A stretch of 64,000 nucleotides of DNA from Nonomuraea polychroma (GTDB lineage: Bacteria; Actinomycetota; Actinomycetes; Streptosporangiales; Streptosporangiaceae). Below, piece by piece: positions 1 through 9,143 of this stretch; position 1 is the stretch's first letter, and the number at the start of each line of letters is the position of its first letter. A program made the position numbers and the translations under genes. Location of the stretch: contig NZ_SAUN01000001.1 of assembly GCF_004011505.1 (NCBI RefSeq), positions 7,839,501-7,903,500 of the forward strand. The letters are read 5' to 3'. The notes beneath the pieces were generated by a model. The model had not been told where the DNA came from. It made no database searches and saw only the letters and a program-made list of their open reading frames with translations.

Positions 1-2
1 AG

Positions 3-1133
3 GTTGCCGTAGGCGCTCGTCCACTCCGGCCGTCTCATTACTGGGTCGGCTTGCTGGCCTGCCTGCTTCTCTATAGCTACGCGTTTCCCTCCGTGACGAC
101 ATTCGCGCCGCCTATCCAGTCAACAGGTCTCACGGAAATGCTCATAGGGCTGGGCGTTCTCGCAGCAGCAATCGCATCACCCCTGCAACCCCGGAAACTT
201 GTGAACGTGATCGCGTTGACCGGTGGAATAACCGCCACATACGTCCTGATCGCCGGCGACTACGCGTCCGGGCGACTCGAGGGCCTCGGGATTAATTGCA
301 ACTACTTGGGGGCGTTGCTCGCGATTCCATGCGTTGCCGCGGTTGCCATGGGCAGACGGAAGCCAGCGTGGCTCATTCCCGCTGGAATATGCCTCGTCGC
401 CATCTTCGAAACGCAGTCACGAGGAGCGTTCCTCGCCACAGCAGTAGGTATCTTCATCGTCTTCGTCCAGTCTCGTCCTCGTCTGGTGCAGGTGTTCCTC
501 ACCGTCATAGCCATCGCGGTCACAGCCCTCCTTCCCGGAACCCTCGCCAATTTTGCAGATGTCCTGGCGGCTGACCGCTCCGCGAGCGAGTTGAGCCACA
601 ACACCGCCACCCGGAAAGCCGTCGCGGAGTTCGCCGTTCGGGTGATAGCCGAGCATCCTGTCAGAGGCATCGGATATGGACTGTTTCCCTCGTACGCGGC
701 GGAGTCTCCAGACTTCGGAATATACATGGCCACGCACAACGATTATCTCCGCCTGGCCGCGGAGTCCGGCGTCATCTCCTTGGCGGCCTTCCTGGCTTTG
801 ATATGGCTGGGAATCAGGGGTCGAAGGTCCGATGACTTGGCAATACTGCGAGGGCTCCTATTCACGTATATGACAGTACTGGTCTTCGTCAATGTTCTCA
901 CGACGCCGATTGTCAGCGTGCCGTTCTGGCTTTCGCTCGGTTGCCTACTGGCCACACGACCTGCCAATGAGACGGCACACGCATCCCCATGGCCCGCTGA
1001 TCATCCCGCCACGGAGGAGGCGCACGAACATGCATTCGCCCATGGGCTCGCGGGCGGCCGCAGGACCCTTACCGATGCACACCTCCGGAAGCCACGTCAC
1101 CTCAGCAGCATGGAGATCGGAAGCAGAAAATGA
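3..1133 (+). CDS. O-antigen ligase/polymerase-like membrane protein (5' end outside window)
   Basis: The reading frame is open back to base 3, so the true start lies upstream; an internal TTG at 51 is unlikely to be the start. The protein is mostly hydrophobic, with about ten membrane segments. Late in the protein (roughly residues 205-250 counted from the TTG) the stretch RGIGYGLFPSYA followed by HNDYLRLAAESG matches the large outer loop and the HN-x-yl-x-x-x-E-G signature of the Wzy/WaaL family. These enzymes polymerise or ligate lipid-linked glycans outside the membrane. A polar tail of about 50 residues follows the last helix. The stop overlaps the next ATG (ATGA), implying translational coupling. 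Polymerase versus ligase cannot be told apart from sequence; the nearby flippase favours a Wzy-type polymerase. Confidence 0.75.
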   Translation, partial: VAVGARPLRPSHYWVGLLACLLLYSYAFPSVTTFAPPIQSTGLTEMLIGLGVLAAAIASPLQPRKLVNVIALTGGITATYVLIAGDYASGRLEGLGINCNYLGALLAIPCVAAVAMGRRKPAWLIPAGICLVAIFETQSRGAFLATAVGIFIVFVQSRPRLVQVFLTVIAIAVTALLPGTLANFADVLAADRSASELSHNTATRKAVAEFAVRVIAEHPVRGIGYGLFPSYAAESPDFGIYMATHNDYLRLAAESGVISLAAFLALIWLGIRGRRSDDLAILRGLLFTYMTVLVFVNVLTTPIVSVPFWLSLGCLLATRPANETAHASPWPADHPATEEAHEHAFAHGLAGGRRTLTDAHLRKPRHLSSMEIGSRK

Positions 1134-1954
1134 CAAAGAATTCCGTTGAGCAGCCGAACAAGGACCGCTTCGCATTCGGCACCAACTGGCAGGACTACCT
1201 TCACGTCGTGGACGAATCACGCATCGAGATGGCGAAGAAGTCGCTGACGGACGCGCTCCGGCAGGACGACCTGACGGGCCGCTCGTTCCTCGACATCGGA
1301 TGCGGCAGCGGGCTGTTCTCACTGGCCGCGCACCTGCTCGGCGCCAAGGTCCATTCCTTTGACTACGATCAGAACTCGGTCGCCGCCACCCAGGAGTTGC
1401 GGCGTAGATTCGCGCCGGACAGCGACTGGAAAATCGAGCAGGGGTCGATACTGGATGAGGCCTACGTAGCAGGGCTGGGAGTGCACGACATTGTGTATTC
1501 GTGGGGGGTCCTGCACCACACAGGCGCCATGCGGCAGGCCATCATCGCCACGTCCACACTGGTCGCCCCCGGGGGATCGCTGTTCATCTCCATCTACAAC
1601 GACCAGGGCCTGGCCAGCCAACTGTGGTGGCGGGTGAAACGGCGCTATGTGCGTTCAGGACCGCTCGGACGCCGCGCACTCGTCCTGGCCGGCGGCCTGT
1701 ACTTCAACACCCGCCGCTTCGCGGCTGTCGCCGCGAGGCGGATGTGTGGCCAACCGGTCGTCCGGACCACCCGCGCCCGAGGCATGTCAACTCGGCATGA
1801 CCTCGTGGACTGGATCGGCGGTTTCCCGTTCGAGTACGCGACACCCGAAGAGGTCTTCAACCTTCTCCGGGAACGAGGCTACGAACTCAGCTTTCTCAAG
1901 ACCTGCCGCGGCGGTCTGGGTTGCAACGAGTACGTCTTCGCCCTGCCGGGCTGA
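1130..1954 (+). CDS. class I SAM-dependent methyltransferase
   Basis: The 274-residue protein has a Rossmann-type SAM site: motif I is DIGCGSGLFSLAA (about residues 56-68), followed by an acidic strand end in HSFDYD and the post-motif SWGVLHHTG. This is the layout of small-molecule or sugar O- or N-methyltransferases (methyltransferase 11/23-like). The start ATG overlaps the stop of the upstream Wzy-like gene by four bases. Its place in the polysaccharide cluster suggests it decorates a sugar or lipid-linked intermediate, but the acceptor cannot be inferred. Confidence 0.8.
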   Translation: MTKNSVEQPNKDRFAFGTNWQDYLHVVDESRIEMAKKSLTDALRQDDLTGRSFLDIGCGSGLFSLAAHLLGAKVHSFDYDQNSVAATQELRRRFAPDSDWKIEQGSILDEAYVAGLGVHDIVYSWGVLHHTGAMRQAIIATSTLVAPGGSLFISIYNDQGLASQLWWRVKRRYVRSGPLGRRALVLAGGLYFNTRRFAAVAARRMCGQPVVRTTRARGMSTRHDLVDWIGGFPFEYATPEEVFNLLRERGYELSFLKTCRGGLGCNEYVFALPG

Positions 1955-2118
1955 TCGTTCAATCGGCAGCGCTCTCCTGCCATCAGGCCCAGGAGGAACA
2001 CCCCGCCGTAGGACGCGGCACCGAGGCAGTCGGCAGCATCCCGGCGGGGTGCTCGGGACTTGAGCTGACCAGCAGGGTCACCAGTCGAAAGACACACCCC
2101 TGTCAATGGGTCGCTACG

Positions 2119-3288
2119 GTGAACACGCAACGTAACATCTTATGCGTGAATCGTGACCAGGGTGAGGTAGCGGCAGACAGCCTGACATTGCGAGATCGGC
2201 GTGTCCTCCTCCTCCTGGGCCAGCTGAGAATCGGTGGCACGGAGAAACAGGTTGTCCTGCTTGCTCAGGGGCTACGCGCACGAGGCTTTGTCGTACACGT
2301 CGCCCTCCTCTTCGAGGGCGGGCCGCTGGAAGATGACCTGGTGTCCGCCGGGATTCCCGTCCACCACCTGCATCTGCGCCGCGGGAACTCCGTTGTGCAC
2401 AACCTGATGGCCTTCGGGCGCCTGTGCGACCTGTTCCGGAAGATCCGGCCTCACGTCGTGCACGCATTCCTCTATCACAGCTACGTCTTGGGCGCTCCGG
2501 CGGCGTACATCACTCGGGTTCCTGTCGTCGTCGCCGGCCGCCGTAGTTTGAGCGACTTCAAACGAGGGCGGCGCTGGGTCTTCGCATTGGAGCGGGCGGC
2601 CACGAGGATCACGCATCACATCGTCGCCAACGCGATCGCCGTGGCGGAGGACGCGCGGACACTGGAGGGGGTGCCACACGACAAGATCAGCGTGATCTAC
2701 AACGGCCTGAGGCCCTCCGCATTCGTCCAGCCGGCCACGACATGCCTTTCTGCCTCAAAGCCGGTCGTCCTCTGCGTGGCGAACCTCAAGCCCGGCAAAG
2801 GCCACGAATACCTTGTCGAAGCCGCCGCCCGGGCAAGGACGCCCTTCACGTTGGTCCTCGTCGGCGCCGGGCCCACGCACGATCAGATCGCCCAGCAGGC
2901 CTCCCGCCTCGGGGTGGAGGTCGAGCTGCTCGGCTCCCAATCGGACGTCACCCCACTTCTCTTCAGCGCGGACGTCGTCGTACTTCCCTCGCTGCATGAG
3001 GGAATGAGCAACGCGATCATGGAGGCAATGGCTGCAGCCCGGCCCATCGTCGCCACCGCGGTGGGAGGAAACGTCGAACTGCTGGAAGGACGCGGGCTGC
3101 TCGTACCTCCCAAGGACCCGGACGCTCTCGCCGCGGCCCTCGATCGCCTGCTGCAGGACCGAGAGCAGGCCGCGGAACTGGGGATGGCCGCCAAGTCCTG
3201 GGCGATGAAGAACCTGGATCTCGACACCATGGTCGACCAGCACGTCGACCTCTACCTGCGGCTCATGGAGAGACGATGTGTGGCATAG
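2119..3288 (+). CDS. GT4-family glycosyltransferase (GT-B fold)
   Basis: The N-terminal domain carries LGQLRIGGTEKQVVLLAQGL, the acceptor-side glycine loop typical of GT4 enzymes. The C-terminal half has KPGKGHEYLVEAA and the donor-binding block LHEGMSNAIMEAMAAARPIV, containing the E-x7-E motif. Such enzymes are retaining and use nucleotide sugars on the cytoplasmic face to extend lipid-linked glycans. The open frame extends to 1921 and overlaps the upstream methyltransferase, but homology begins only near DRRVLLLLGQL. I chose the GTG at 2119; GTG 2146 is also possible and neither has a strong Shine-Dalgarno sequence. The end overlaps the next gene by 13 bases. Confidence 0.8.
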   Translation: MNTQRNILCVNRDQGEVAADSLTLRDRRVLLLLGQLRIGGTEKQVVLLAQGLRARGFVVHVALLFEGGPLEDDLVSAGIPVHHLHLRRGNSVVHNLMAFGRLCDLFRKIRPHVVHAFLYHSYVLGAPAAYITRVPVVVAGRRSLSDFKRGRRWVFALERAATRITHHIVANAIAVAEDARTLEGVPHDKISVIYNGLRPSAFVQPATTCLSASKPVVLCVANLKPGKGHEYLVEAAARARTPFTLVLVGAGPTHDQIAQQASRLGVEVELLGSQSDVTPLLFSADVVVLPSLHEGMSNAIMEAMAAARPIVATAVGGNVELLEGRGLLVPPKDPDALAAALDRLLQDREQAAELGMAAKSWAMKNLDLDTMVDQHVDLYLRLMERRCVA

Positions 3289-5165
3289 CGGGCGTCATCT
3301 CGTCGGCCGGCGTCAACCCCGACCTGGTACGGGACATGTGTCAGGCCATTCGCCACAGAGGCCCGGATGGTGAGGGTTACCACGTCGAGCCCACCGCCGT
3401 CATGGGGATGCGCCGCTTGGCGATCATCGATGTCGCCGGCGGGCAGCAGCCCGTCTCCAACGAGGACGGCACTGTCGTCGCGGTCTTCAACGGGGAGATC
3501 TACAACTTTCCCGAGCTACGCCGGGATCTCCTGGACCGCGGTCACCTCCTGAAGTCCGAAGGCGACTCGGAATGCCTGGTGCATCTCTATGAGGAATACG
3601 GTGACGATCTCGTCCATCGACTCAGGGGGATGTTCGCCTTCGCCATCTGGGATCGCGCCAGGCAGCGTCTCCTCCTCGCCCGAGACCGTGTGGGGAAGAA
3701 GCCTCTTTACTGGTGCCGCGACCACCAGTCCATCCGATTCGCATCGGAGCTGAAGTCGCTCCTGCGGGACCAGAGCGTTCCACGAGAAGTGGACCTGGTG
3801 GCCCTGCATCATTACCTGACCTACCAATACGTCCCCGCCCCCTGGTCGATCATCCAGAACGTTCAGAAACTTCCGCCCGGGCACCTGCTCGTCTGGGAAC
3901 GAGGTGTCGAGTCCGTACGTCAGTACTGGCAGCTCAATGCGTCGCCGCGTACCGTACTCAACGAGCATGACGAGGAGGAACGCCTACGGGAATTGCTGCT
4001 CGAAGCCACACGCATCCGCATGATGAGCGAGCGCCCCCTCGGGGCGTTTCTCTCCGGGGGAATCGACTCGTCCGCCGTCGTGGCCGCGATGGCGATGCAG
4101 ACGAGTGAGCGCGTCAGGACCTTCAGCATCGGTTTCGAGGACGCTCGCTTCGACGAGCGCAGTCATGCGCGGCTGGTGGCCCAGCGCTATGACACCGACC
4201 ACCACGAACTGGTGGTCACCCCCGCCCTTCTCGACGTGCTTCCGCAAATCGCGTGGTGCTTCGACGAACCGTTCGCCGACTCCTCCGCCATCCCGAGCTA
4301 TTACGTCGCCCAGCTCAGCCGGCAGCATGTGACAGTCGCCCTGAACGGCGACGGCGGCGACGAGTGCTTCGGCGGCTACCTGCGCTACGTCCTCGCGGCT
4401 CGACTCTCGAAGATTCCGGTCTGCCCGTCTTTTCTCGCACCCGGGTTGTCACGCCTCGGCACCATGCTGATCCGACGCGACTCACGCACCTTGTTGCGGC
4501 GGGCGGGAAGAGCTCTCCAGTACGCGAGCCAGCCCCAATCCCGGCGCCACGCGCTCATGATGTCGTACTTCACTCCGGAGCAGAAGACATGGGTCTATAC
4601 CGATGCTCTTCGCGCACGGTTGGGAGAGATCGACAGCTACAGCCTCCTCGACGACGCCTATCTGGCCTCGAATGCCGACACCGGCCTGGGGCGGATCTTG
4701 CAAGCCGACATCAGCACATACCTTCCCGGGGACCTTCTTGTGAAGGTCGACATCACCACGATGGCGCACTCGCTGGAAGCACGGTCGCCGTTGCTCGATC
4801 ACAAGCTGATGGAGTGGGCTGCCGGACTGCCCATAGGTCTCAAGATCCGCGGAAAAGAGACGAAGCGGATTTTTCGCCAGGCCGTAGCACCATGGCTGCC
4901 GGACACGCTCGTCACTCGGCCGAAGCAGGGCTTTGGCGTCCCGCTTGCCGCGTGGCTCCGCGGTGAACTGCGAGAACTCGCCTTCGACACCCTTACCGAC
5001 CATTCCGCACGCAGCCGGGGCTACTTCCGGCCGGAGGCCGTACTCCACCTCCTTCAGAACCACCAGCGGGGCGCCGATCACAGCCGGCAGATCTGGGCGC
5101 TCCTCCAGCTCGAACTGTGGCACCGCGCCCATGTCACGACGGCACCCGGATGCCCCGTGCCGTGA
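3276..5165 (+). CDS. asnB: glutamine-hydrolysing asparagine synthase (AsnB-type amidotransferase)
   Basis: This 629-residue protein starts MCGIAG, placing the glutaminase nucleophile at Cys2. RHRGPDGEG and the FNGEIYNFPELR block follow in the class II amidotransferase domain. The synthetase domain has the PP-loop SGGIDSS at residues 260-266 and LNGDGGDECFGGY. Full length fits the family. It transfers glutamine-derived ammonia to an adenylated carboxylate. Members inside exopolysaccharide loci are common and may amidate a uronic acid rather than aspartate; the nucleotide-sugar dehydrogenase at 6642 could supply such a uronate (inference). The ATG is preceded by GGAGAG about five bases upstream and overlaps the GT4 gene, so the genes are coupled. 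Confidence 0.9.
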   Translation: MCGIAGVISSAGVNPDLVRDMCQAIRHRGPDGEGYHVEPTAVMGMRRLAIIDVAGGQQPVSNEDGTVVAVFNGEIYNFPELRRDLLDRGHLLKSEGDSECLVHLYEEYGDDLVHRLRGMFAFAIWDRARQRLLLARDRVGKKPLYWCRDHQSIRFASELKSLLRDQSVPREVDLVALHHYLTYQYVPAPWSIIQNVQKLPPGHLLVWERGVESVRQYWQLNASPRTVLNEHDEEERLRELLLEATRIRMMSERPLGAFLSGGIDSSAVVAAMAMQTSERVRTFSIGFEDARFDERSHARLVAQRYDTDHHELVVTPALLDVLPQIAWCFDEPFADSSAIPSYYVAQLSRQHVTVALNGDGGDECFGGYLRYVLAARLSKIPVCPSFLAPGLSRLGTMLIRRDSRTLLRRAGRALQYASQPQSRRHALMMSYFTPEQKTWVYTDALRARLGEIDSYSLLDDAYLASNADTGLGRILQADISTYLPGDLLVKVDITTMAHSLEARSPLLDHKLMEWAAGLPIGLKIRGKETKRIFRQAVAPWLPDTLVTRPKQGFGVPLAAWLRGELRELAFDTLTDHSARSRGYFRPEAVLHLLQNHQRGADHSRQIWALLQLELWHRAHVTTAPGCPVP

Positions 5166-6427
5166 CCACCTCACAAGAACTTCCCGACGCCCCATCACAG
5201 ACGTCCGACCGAACGAAAGTCTTCCTGACCGCCGCCGCCCAAGCCCTCCGGCTGATCCTGGCCGCGACGACTGGCGCGATTCTCGCCCGTACTCTGCAGC
5301 CCGACGGTCGCGGCGTGTACGCCGTGATCACCACCACAGCCTCGACAGCGATCATCATCGGACACCTTTCGGTTCCGCACTCACAGATCGCGTTCTGGGG
5401 CGACCGCCTGGTGAACCGAGCCCTGACCGCGAACGGCCTCATACTCGGCCTGGTCTCCGGATCCGTAGCCGCTGTCTGCACTGTCGCCTTGACACCGCTG
5501 ATCCTTCCCCATGAGGCAGGTCTCCTCGTGGCGGCCGTGCTGGTGGCGGCGCCCTTGGGCGTTGCGGCGGTCAACTTGCAGCGCGTCCTTCTGCTTAAGG
5601 CTCAGGTGAGCACCGCCAACCACGGCATCCTCCTCTCGGCCCTGATCCAATGCGTCCCGACCGCGGTGCTGGCGGCGACAGGCAATGTGACCATCGCGAC
5701 CGTCATCGTTCTGTGGTGCGCCTCGACGGTCCTGCCGCTGGGCCTGTACGTCTGGAAACTCCGCCCCGCCGTCGTCCACGCCGATCGGGGCCTGGCCCTA
5801 CGGCAGCTCAATCTGTCGTATCGCTATCACGTCGGGCTGATCTCCTTGCACCTGTTGATGACGATCGACGTCCTGCTGCTCAACGCCATGACGTCATCGG
5901 CAGAGGTCGGGATCTACACCGTGGCGGTGTCCGTGCTCTCTCTCGCGAATGTGCCCGCGGACGCCATCCTTCAGGTTGTCCTCCCGCGGCAGGCAGCACA
6001 GGACATGACGAACTCCCGGTCCGCCACCGTCCGAGCACTTCGGTGGACCATTCCGTCTTCCTTGGCCTGCGTAGGCGTGCTCGCCGCCGCCTCGCCGGTC
6101 GTGGTCCCCCTGATGTACGGCGACGCGTATGAGGACAGCATCGCCGCCCTCATGGTGCTGGCGCCCGGGATAGCCGCGCTCTCCATGGTCCGCCTGATGG
6201 AGCAATATCTGATACGGCTCCAACGGCCACTGTCCATGGCGGGGCTCTGCATGGGAGCGCTCGCCATCAACGTTGCTCTCAATCTCATGTGGATTCCCCG
6301 GTGGGGCGCCGTAGGAGCCGCGTTGTCGTCGACCGTGGCCTATGGCTTGCTCGCTCTGGCCCAGTTCATTCGTTTCGCCCGGGCGCTTCCTTCTTCCACG
6401 GATTCCCCGCTCGAGGACCGCGTCTGA
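5162..6427 (+). CDS. Wzx-like polysaccharide flippase (MOP superfamily)
   Basis: This 421-residue polytopic protein has 12 or more hydrophobic segments and the family layout: an early RLILAATTGAILARTLQPDG segment, a loop with glycine, then paired helices to the end. Wzx proteins flip undecaprenyl-linked repeat units across the membrane. The chosen start is GTG 5162, which overlaps the asnB stop (GTGA) and gives a protein beginning MTTSQELPD. ATG 5150 is an alternative. With the Wzy-like gene at the window start, it implies a Wzx/Wzy-type assembly route. The downstream 214 bp before the next gene probably contains a promoter, though I see no convincing -35/-10 pair. Confidence 0.8.
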   Translation: MTTSQELPDAPSQTSDRTKVFLTAAAQALRLILAATTGAILARTLQPDGRGVYAVITTTASTAIIIGHLSVPHSQIAFWGDRLVNRALTANGLILGLVSGSVAAVCTVALTPLILPHEAGLLVAAVLVAAPLGVAAVNLQRVLLLKAQVSTANHGILLSALIQCVPTAVLAATGNVTIATVIVLWCASTVLPLGLYVWKLRPAVVHADRGLALRQLNLSYRYHVGLISLHLLMTIDVLLLNAMTSSAEVGIYTVAVSVLSLANVPADAILQVVLPRQAAQDMTNSRSATVRALRWTIPSSLACVGVLAAASPVVVPLMYGDAYEDSIAALMVLAPGIAALSMVRLMEQYLIRLQRPLSMAGLCMGALAINVALNLMWIPRWGAVGAALSSTVAYGLLALAQFIRFARALPSSTDSPLEDRV

Positions 6428-6641
6428 GCCGCGCCACCCGAGATGGAGCGATGTGACTGTCCGTAACTGCCGCCTCCGTCTACTCCGGCACGGATCTTGT
6501 AGGTGTGTCGCGCCTGCACATTGGTCTGCTCATTGGGGCGGTTTGGACACGACACGCAAAAGGTGGCGCTGAAATGGGCGATATGAGGACACCGTGCGCT
6601 TACAGTCAGTGATATCTCATCTCGAGTGACGGGGGTCCGGT

Positions 6642-7901
6642 ATGAGAGAGAAACTGGTGGTCGTCGGTCAAGGTTACGTGGGCCTGCCGCTGGCGATGCG
6701 TGGGGTCGATGCGGGGTTCGACGTCGTGGGCATCGACGTCGACGAGTGGCGCGTCAAGCGGTTGAACGCCGGCGAGTCCTACGTCGAGGACATCGTTGAC
6801 GATCAAGTGAAGGCCGCTCTGCGCTGGGGCCGTTACATGGCCAGCACCGACTACGCCGCCGCCAAGGACTTCGACATCTGCCTCATCACTGTTCCGACTC
6901 CTCTTCTCGAGGGAGCTCCGGATCTGCGTCATATCGCCTCGGCCGGCCATTCCATCGCGCCGCTGATCAAGCGAGGATCCACGGTGGTTCTGGAGTCGAC
7001 GACCTACCCAGGCACCACCGAGGAGTATCTTCTCCCGATCCTCGAGAAGGGCTCCGGACTGCGCGCGCCCGAGGGCTTCTTCCTCGGCTACAGCCCCGAA
7101 CGCATCGACCCGGGGAACTCACGGTGGCGACTGGAGAACACGCCGAAGGTCGTGTCGGGCATCGACGAATATTCGCTTAAGAAGATCGAGACCTTCTACC
7201 GGCAGATCGTCCGGGACGTCGTTCCTGTCTCCTCTCCCCAGGTGGCCGAACTGTGCAAGCTCCTGGAGAACACCTTCAGGCACGTCAACATCGCCTTGGT
7301 GAATGAGCTGTCCATCTTCGCGCAGCAGCTCGGGATCGACGTCTGGGAGGCGATCGACGCCGCCTCCACCAAACCCTTCGGTTTCATGCGCTTCACGCCG
7401 GGCCCCGGCGTCGGCGGGCACTGCCTGCCGATCGACCCGTCGTACCTGTCGTGGGCCGTCAAGCGCGGTCTGGGACACAACTTCCGGTTCGTCGAGCTGG
7501 CCAACGACATCAACAGGGGCATGCCGGAGCATGTCATCCGGCGGCTGGCCATGGCGCTGAACAGGCGCGCCAAGCCGATCAAGGGCAGCCGGCTGGTTCT
7601 GCTCGGACTCGCCTACAAGAAGAACGCAGGAGACTGCCGCGAGTCCCCCTCGATCGAAGTGGCCAGGTCTCTCTCTAAGCTGGGCGCCCGCGTCCGAGCC
7701 GCCGACCCGTACGTGAAGGGGTTCCTGGCCCCGCCGAACATCGAGCTCATCGAGGCAAGCCGTCAGGAGTTCGAGCAGTCTGACGCTGTCGTCATCCTCA
7801 CCGACCACGACTGCTTTGACTACGAACTGGCCGAGCAGGTGAGCCCCTTCATCTTCGACACGCGTAACCGCTGCCGGGGGCCCAACGTCGAACGGATCTG
7901 A
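6642..7901 (+). CDS. UDP-sugar 6-dehydrogenase (UDP-GlcNAc/ManNAc dehydrogenase type)
   Basis: The NAD-binding N-terminus reads VVVGQGYVGLPLA (GxGxxG-type). The catalytic block GPGVGGHCLPIDPSYLSW places the nucleophilic cysteine at residue 261. SPERIDPG and the C-terminal LGLAYKKNAGDCRESPS motif complete the three-domain UDP-glucose/GDP-mannose dehydrogenase fold. The HCLPIDPSYLSW form resembles WbpA-type UDP-N-acetylglucosamine 6-dehydrogenases more than plain UDP-glucose dehydrogenases, so the product is probably a UDP-HexNAc uronate. Substrate assignment is inference. The start ATG is preceded by a GGGGG tract. No 2-epimerase gene lies in the window. Confidence 0.85.
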   Translation: MREKLVVVGQGYVGLPLAMRGVDAGFDVVGIDVDEWRVKRLNAGESYVEDIVDDQVKAALRWGRYMASTDYAAAKDFDICLITVPTPLLEGAPDLRHIASAGHSIAPLIKRGSTVVLESTTYPGTTEEYLLPILEKGSGLRAPEGFFLGYSPERIDPGNSRWRLENTPKVVSGIDEYSLKKIETFYRQIVRDVVPVSSPQVAELCKLLENTFRHVNIALVNELSIFAQQLGIDVWEAIDAASTKPFGFMRFTPGPGVGGHCLPIDPSYLSWAVKRGLGHNFRFVELANDINRGMPEHVIRRLAMALNRRAKPIKGSRLVLLGLAYKKNAGDCRESPSIEVARSLSKLGARVRAADPYVKGFLAPPNIELIEASRQEFEQSDAVVILTDHDCFDYELAEQVSPFIFDTRNRCRGPNVERI

Positions 7902-8134
7902 CGCCGACCGCCGCAAACCAGCTCCAGGGACAGGTGGCATCGGGCCCCCTGGCGGCCTCTACACCGGCCGTCACGCCGCAGCTTCTCAACTCACTTACGA
8001 GCGATTATCACGGTAAAAATTGGGCTGAATCAGTTAATTGGCTCACACCAGCAGCGTTGCGCCCCACGGTCGGGGATTCGCGAAGATATAGGTTCTACGA
8101 AAGCGTTCCCAGCCAGGCATAGGAGCTGACGCCG

Positions 8135-8899
8135 ATGAGCGACACCCTCGAGGCAGCAACCGGCAACCAATCGATGACGCTGGTCAGCCATGCCATCATG
8201 GCCCGGCGCGGTGGAATTCCCCCCGGCGGTCGTGTCCTCGACTTCGGTTGCGGACTGGGCCGACACGTCCGCGAATTCCGGGCTGCCGGTTATGATGCGG
8301 TAGGTCTCGATCAACCTGTCCCAGAGCTGACAAAAGGCTGGCCGGACCTCCCGGAGGGCGGCGAGAATCTCTACTTCTCTGATGAAACAGGAAATTTTCC
8401 ATTCGATTCATCGTACTTCGACTTCTGTTTTTCGACGTCCGTTTTTGAGCACGTCATGCACTATGACAAGCCAATCGCGGAGATCGCCCGGGTGCTGAAG
8501 CCCGACGCATGGACATTGCACGTCTTCCCTGCCCGCTGGCGGCCGATTGAGCCGCACATCTTCACCCCGTTCGGTGGACGGTTTCAGCATCCGGCGCTGA
8601 TCTCTCTTTGGGCCAGACTCGGCATTCGCAACTCATGGCAAAAAGGACTCGGCGCCAAAGAGACAGCCACTCGCAACATCGATTACAGTCGGACCGGGAT
8701 CAACTATCCCACGCAACAGGAGATAGTCCGAGCGTTCAGCCGACACTTTAGATATGTCACTTTTGTGGAGCGAGAATTCGTTGCGGCGACCCGTGACGTA
8801 AGTCGCGTGTCAGGCCTCGTTGCGCCCGCAATATCGTGGCCAGCCATCGGAAGGCTGTATCGAGGGTTTCACACTCGGGTCGTGCTTGCGCGCAAATAA
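8135..8899 (+). CDS. class I SAM-dependent methyltransferase
   Basis: The protein has 254 residues with SAM motif I VLDFGCGLGRHVREF, the acidic post-motif VGLDQ and the later FCFSTSVFEHVMHYDKP segment of methyltransferase-11 proteins. AGGAG lies about ten bases before the ATG. Base composition is somewhat AT-richer than its neighbours (for example around 8390-8460 and 8640-8760), which may indicate separate acquisition. It is distinct from the methyltransferase at 1130. The acceptor is unknown; a sugar hydroxyl or terminal chain cap is plausible in this locus. Confidence 0.75.
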   Translation: MSDTLEAATGNQSMTLVSHAIMARRGGIPPGGRVLDFGCGLGRHVREFRAAGYDAVGLDQPVPELTKGWPDLPEGGENLYFSDETGNFPFDSSYFDFCFSTSVFEHVMHYDKPIAEIARVLKPDAWTLHVFPARWRPIEPHIFTPFGGRFQHPALISLWARLGIRNSWQKGLGAKETATRNIDYSRTGINYPTQQEIVRAFSRHFRYVTFVEREFVAATRDVSRVSGLVAPAISWPAIGRLYRGFHTRVVLARK

Positions 8900-9143
8900 G
8901 CCGAGGACGATTGTCGTCAAGCGAGGTTCCTGAGGTGAAGCGGCACGCCATTCCTACGTTGGTGGCCGAACGGACGATGGCCCCGGAGAGGGCAAGAAAT
9001 CGTGACGCGCTGAAGAATTACGTGACGCGAATCCCTTCACGGCACCGTATGACGTGGACGACCATCCGGCGCTGGCTCCGCACTCCACCACGCTGGAAGC
9101 CCACACGCTCTTCTCAGTGGACTCAAACGTTACGTACGACCGC

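Noticed and set aside
7934..8122. 62-codon frame before the methyltransferase gene
   Set aside because: No ribosome-binding site, and codon use is unlike the neighbours; read as intergenic.
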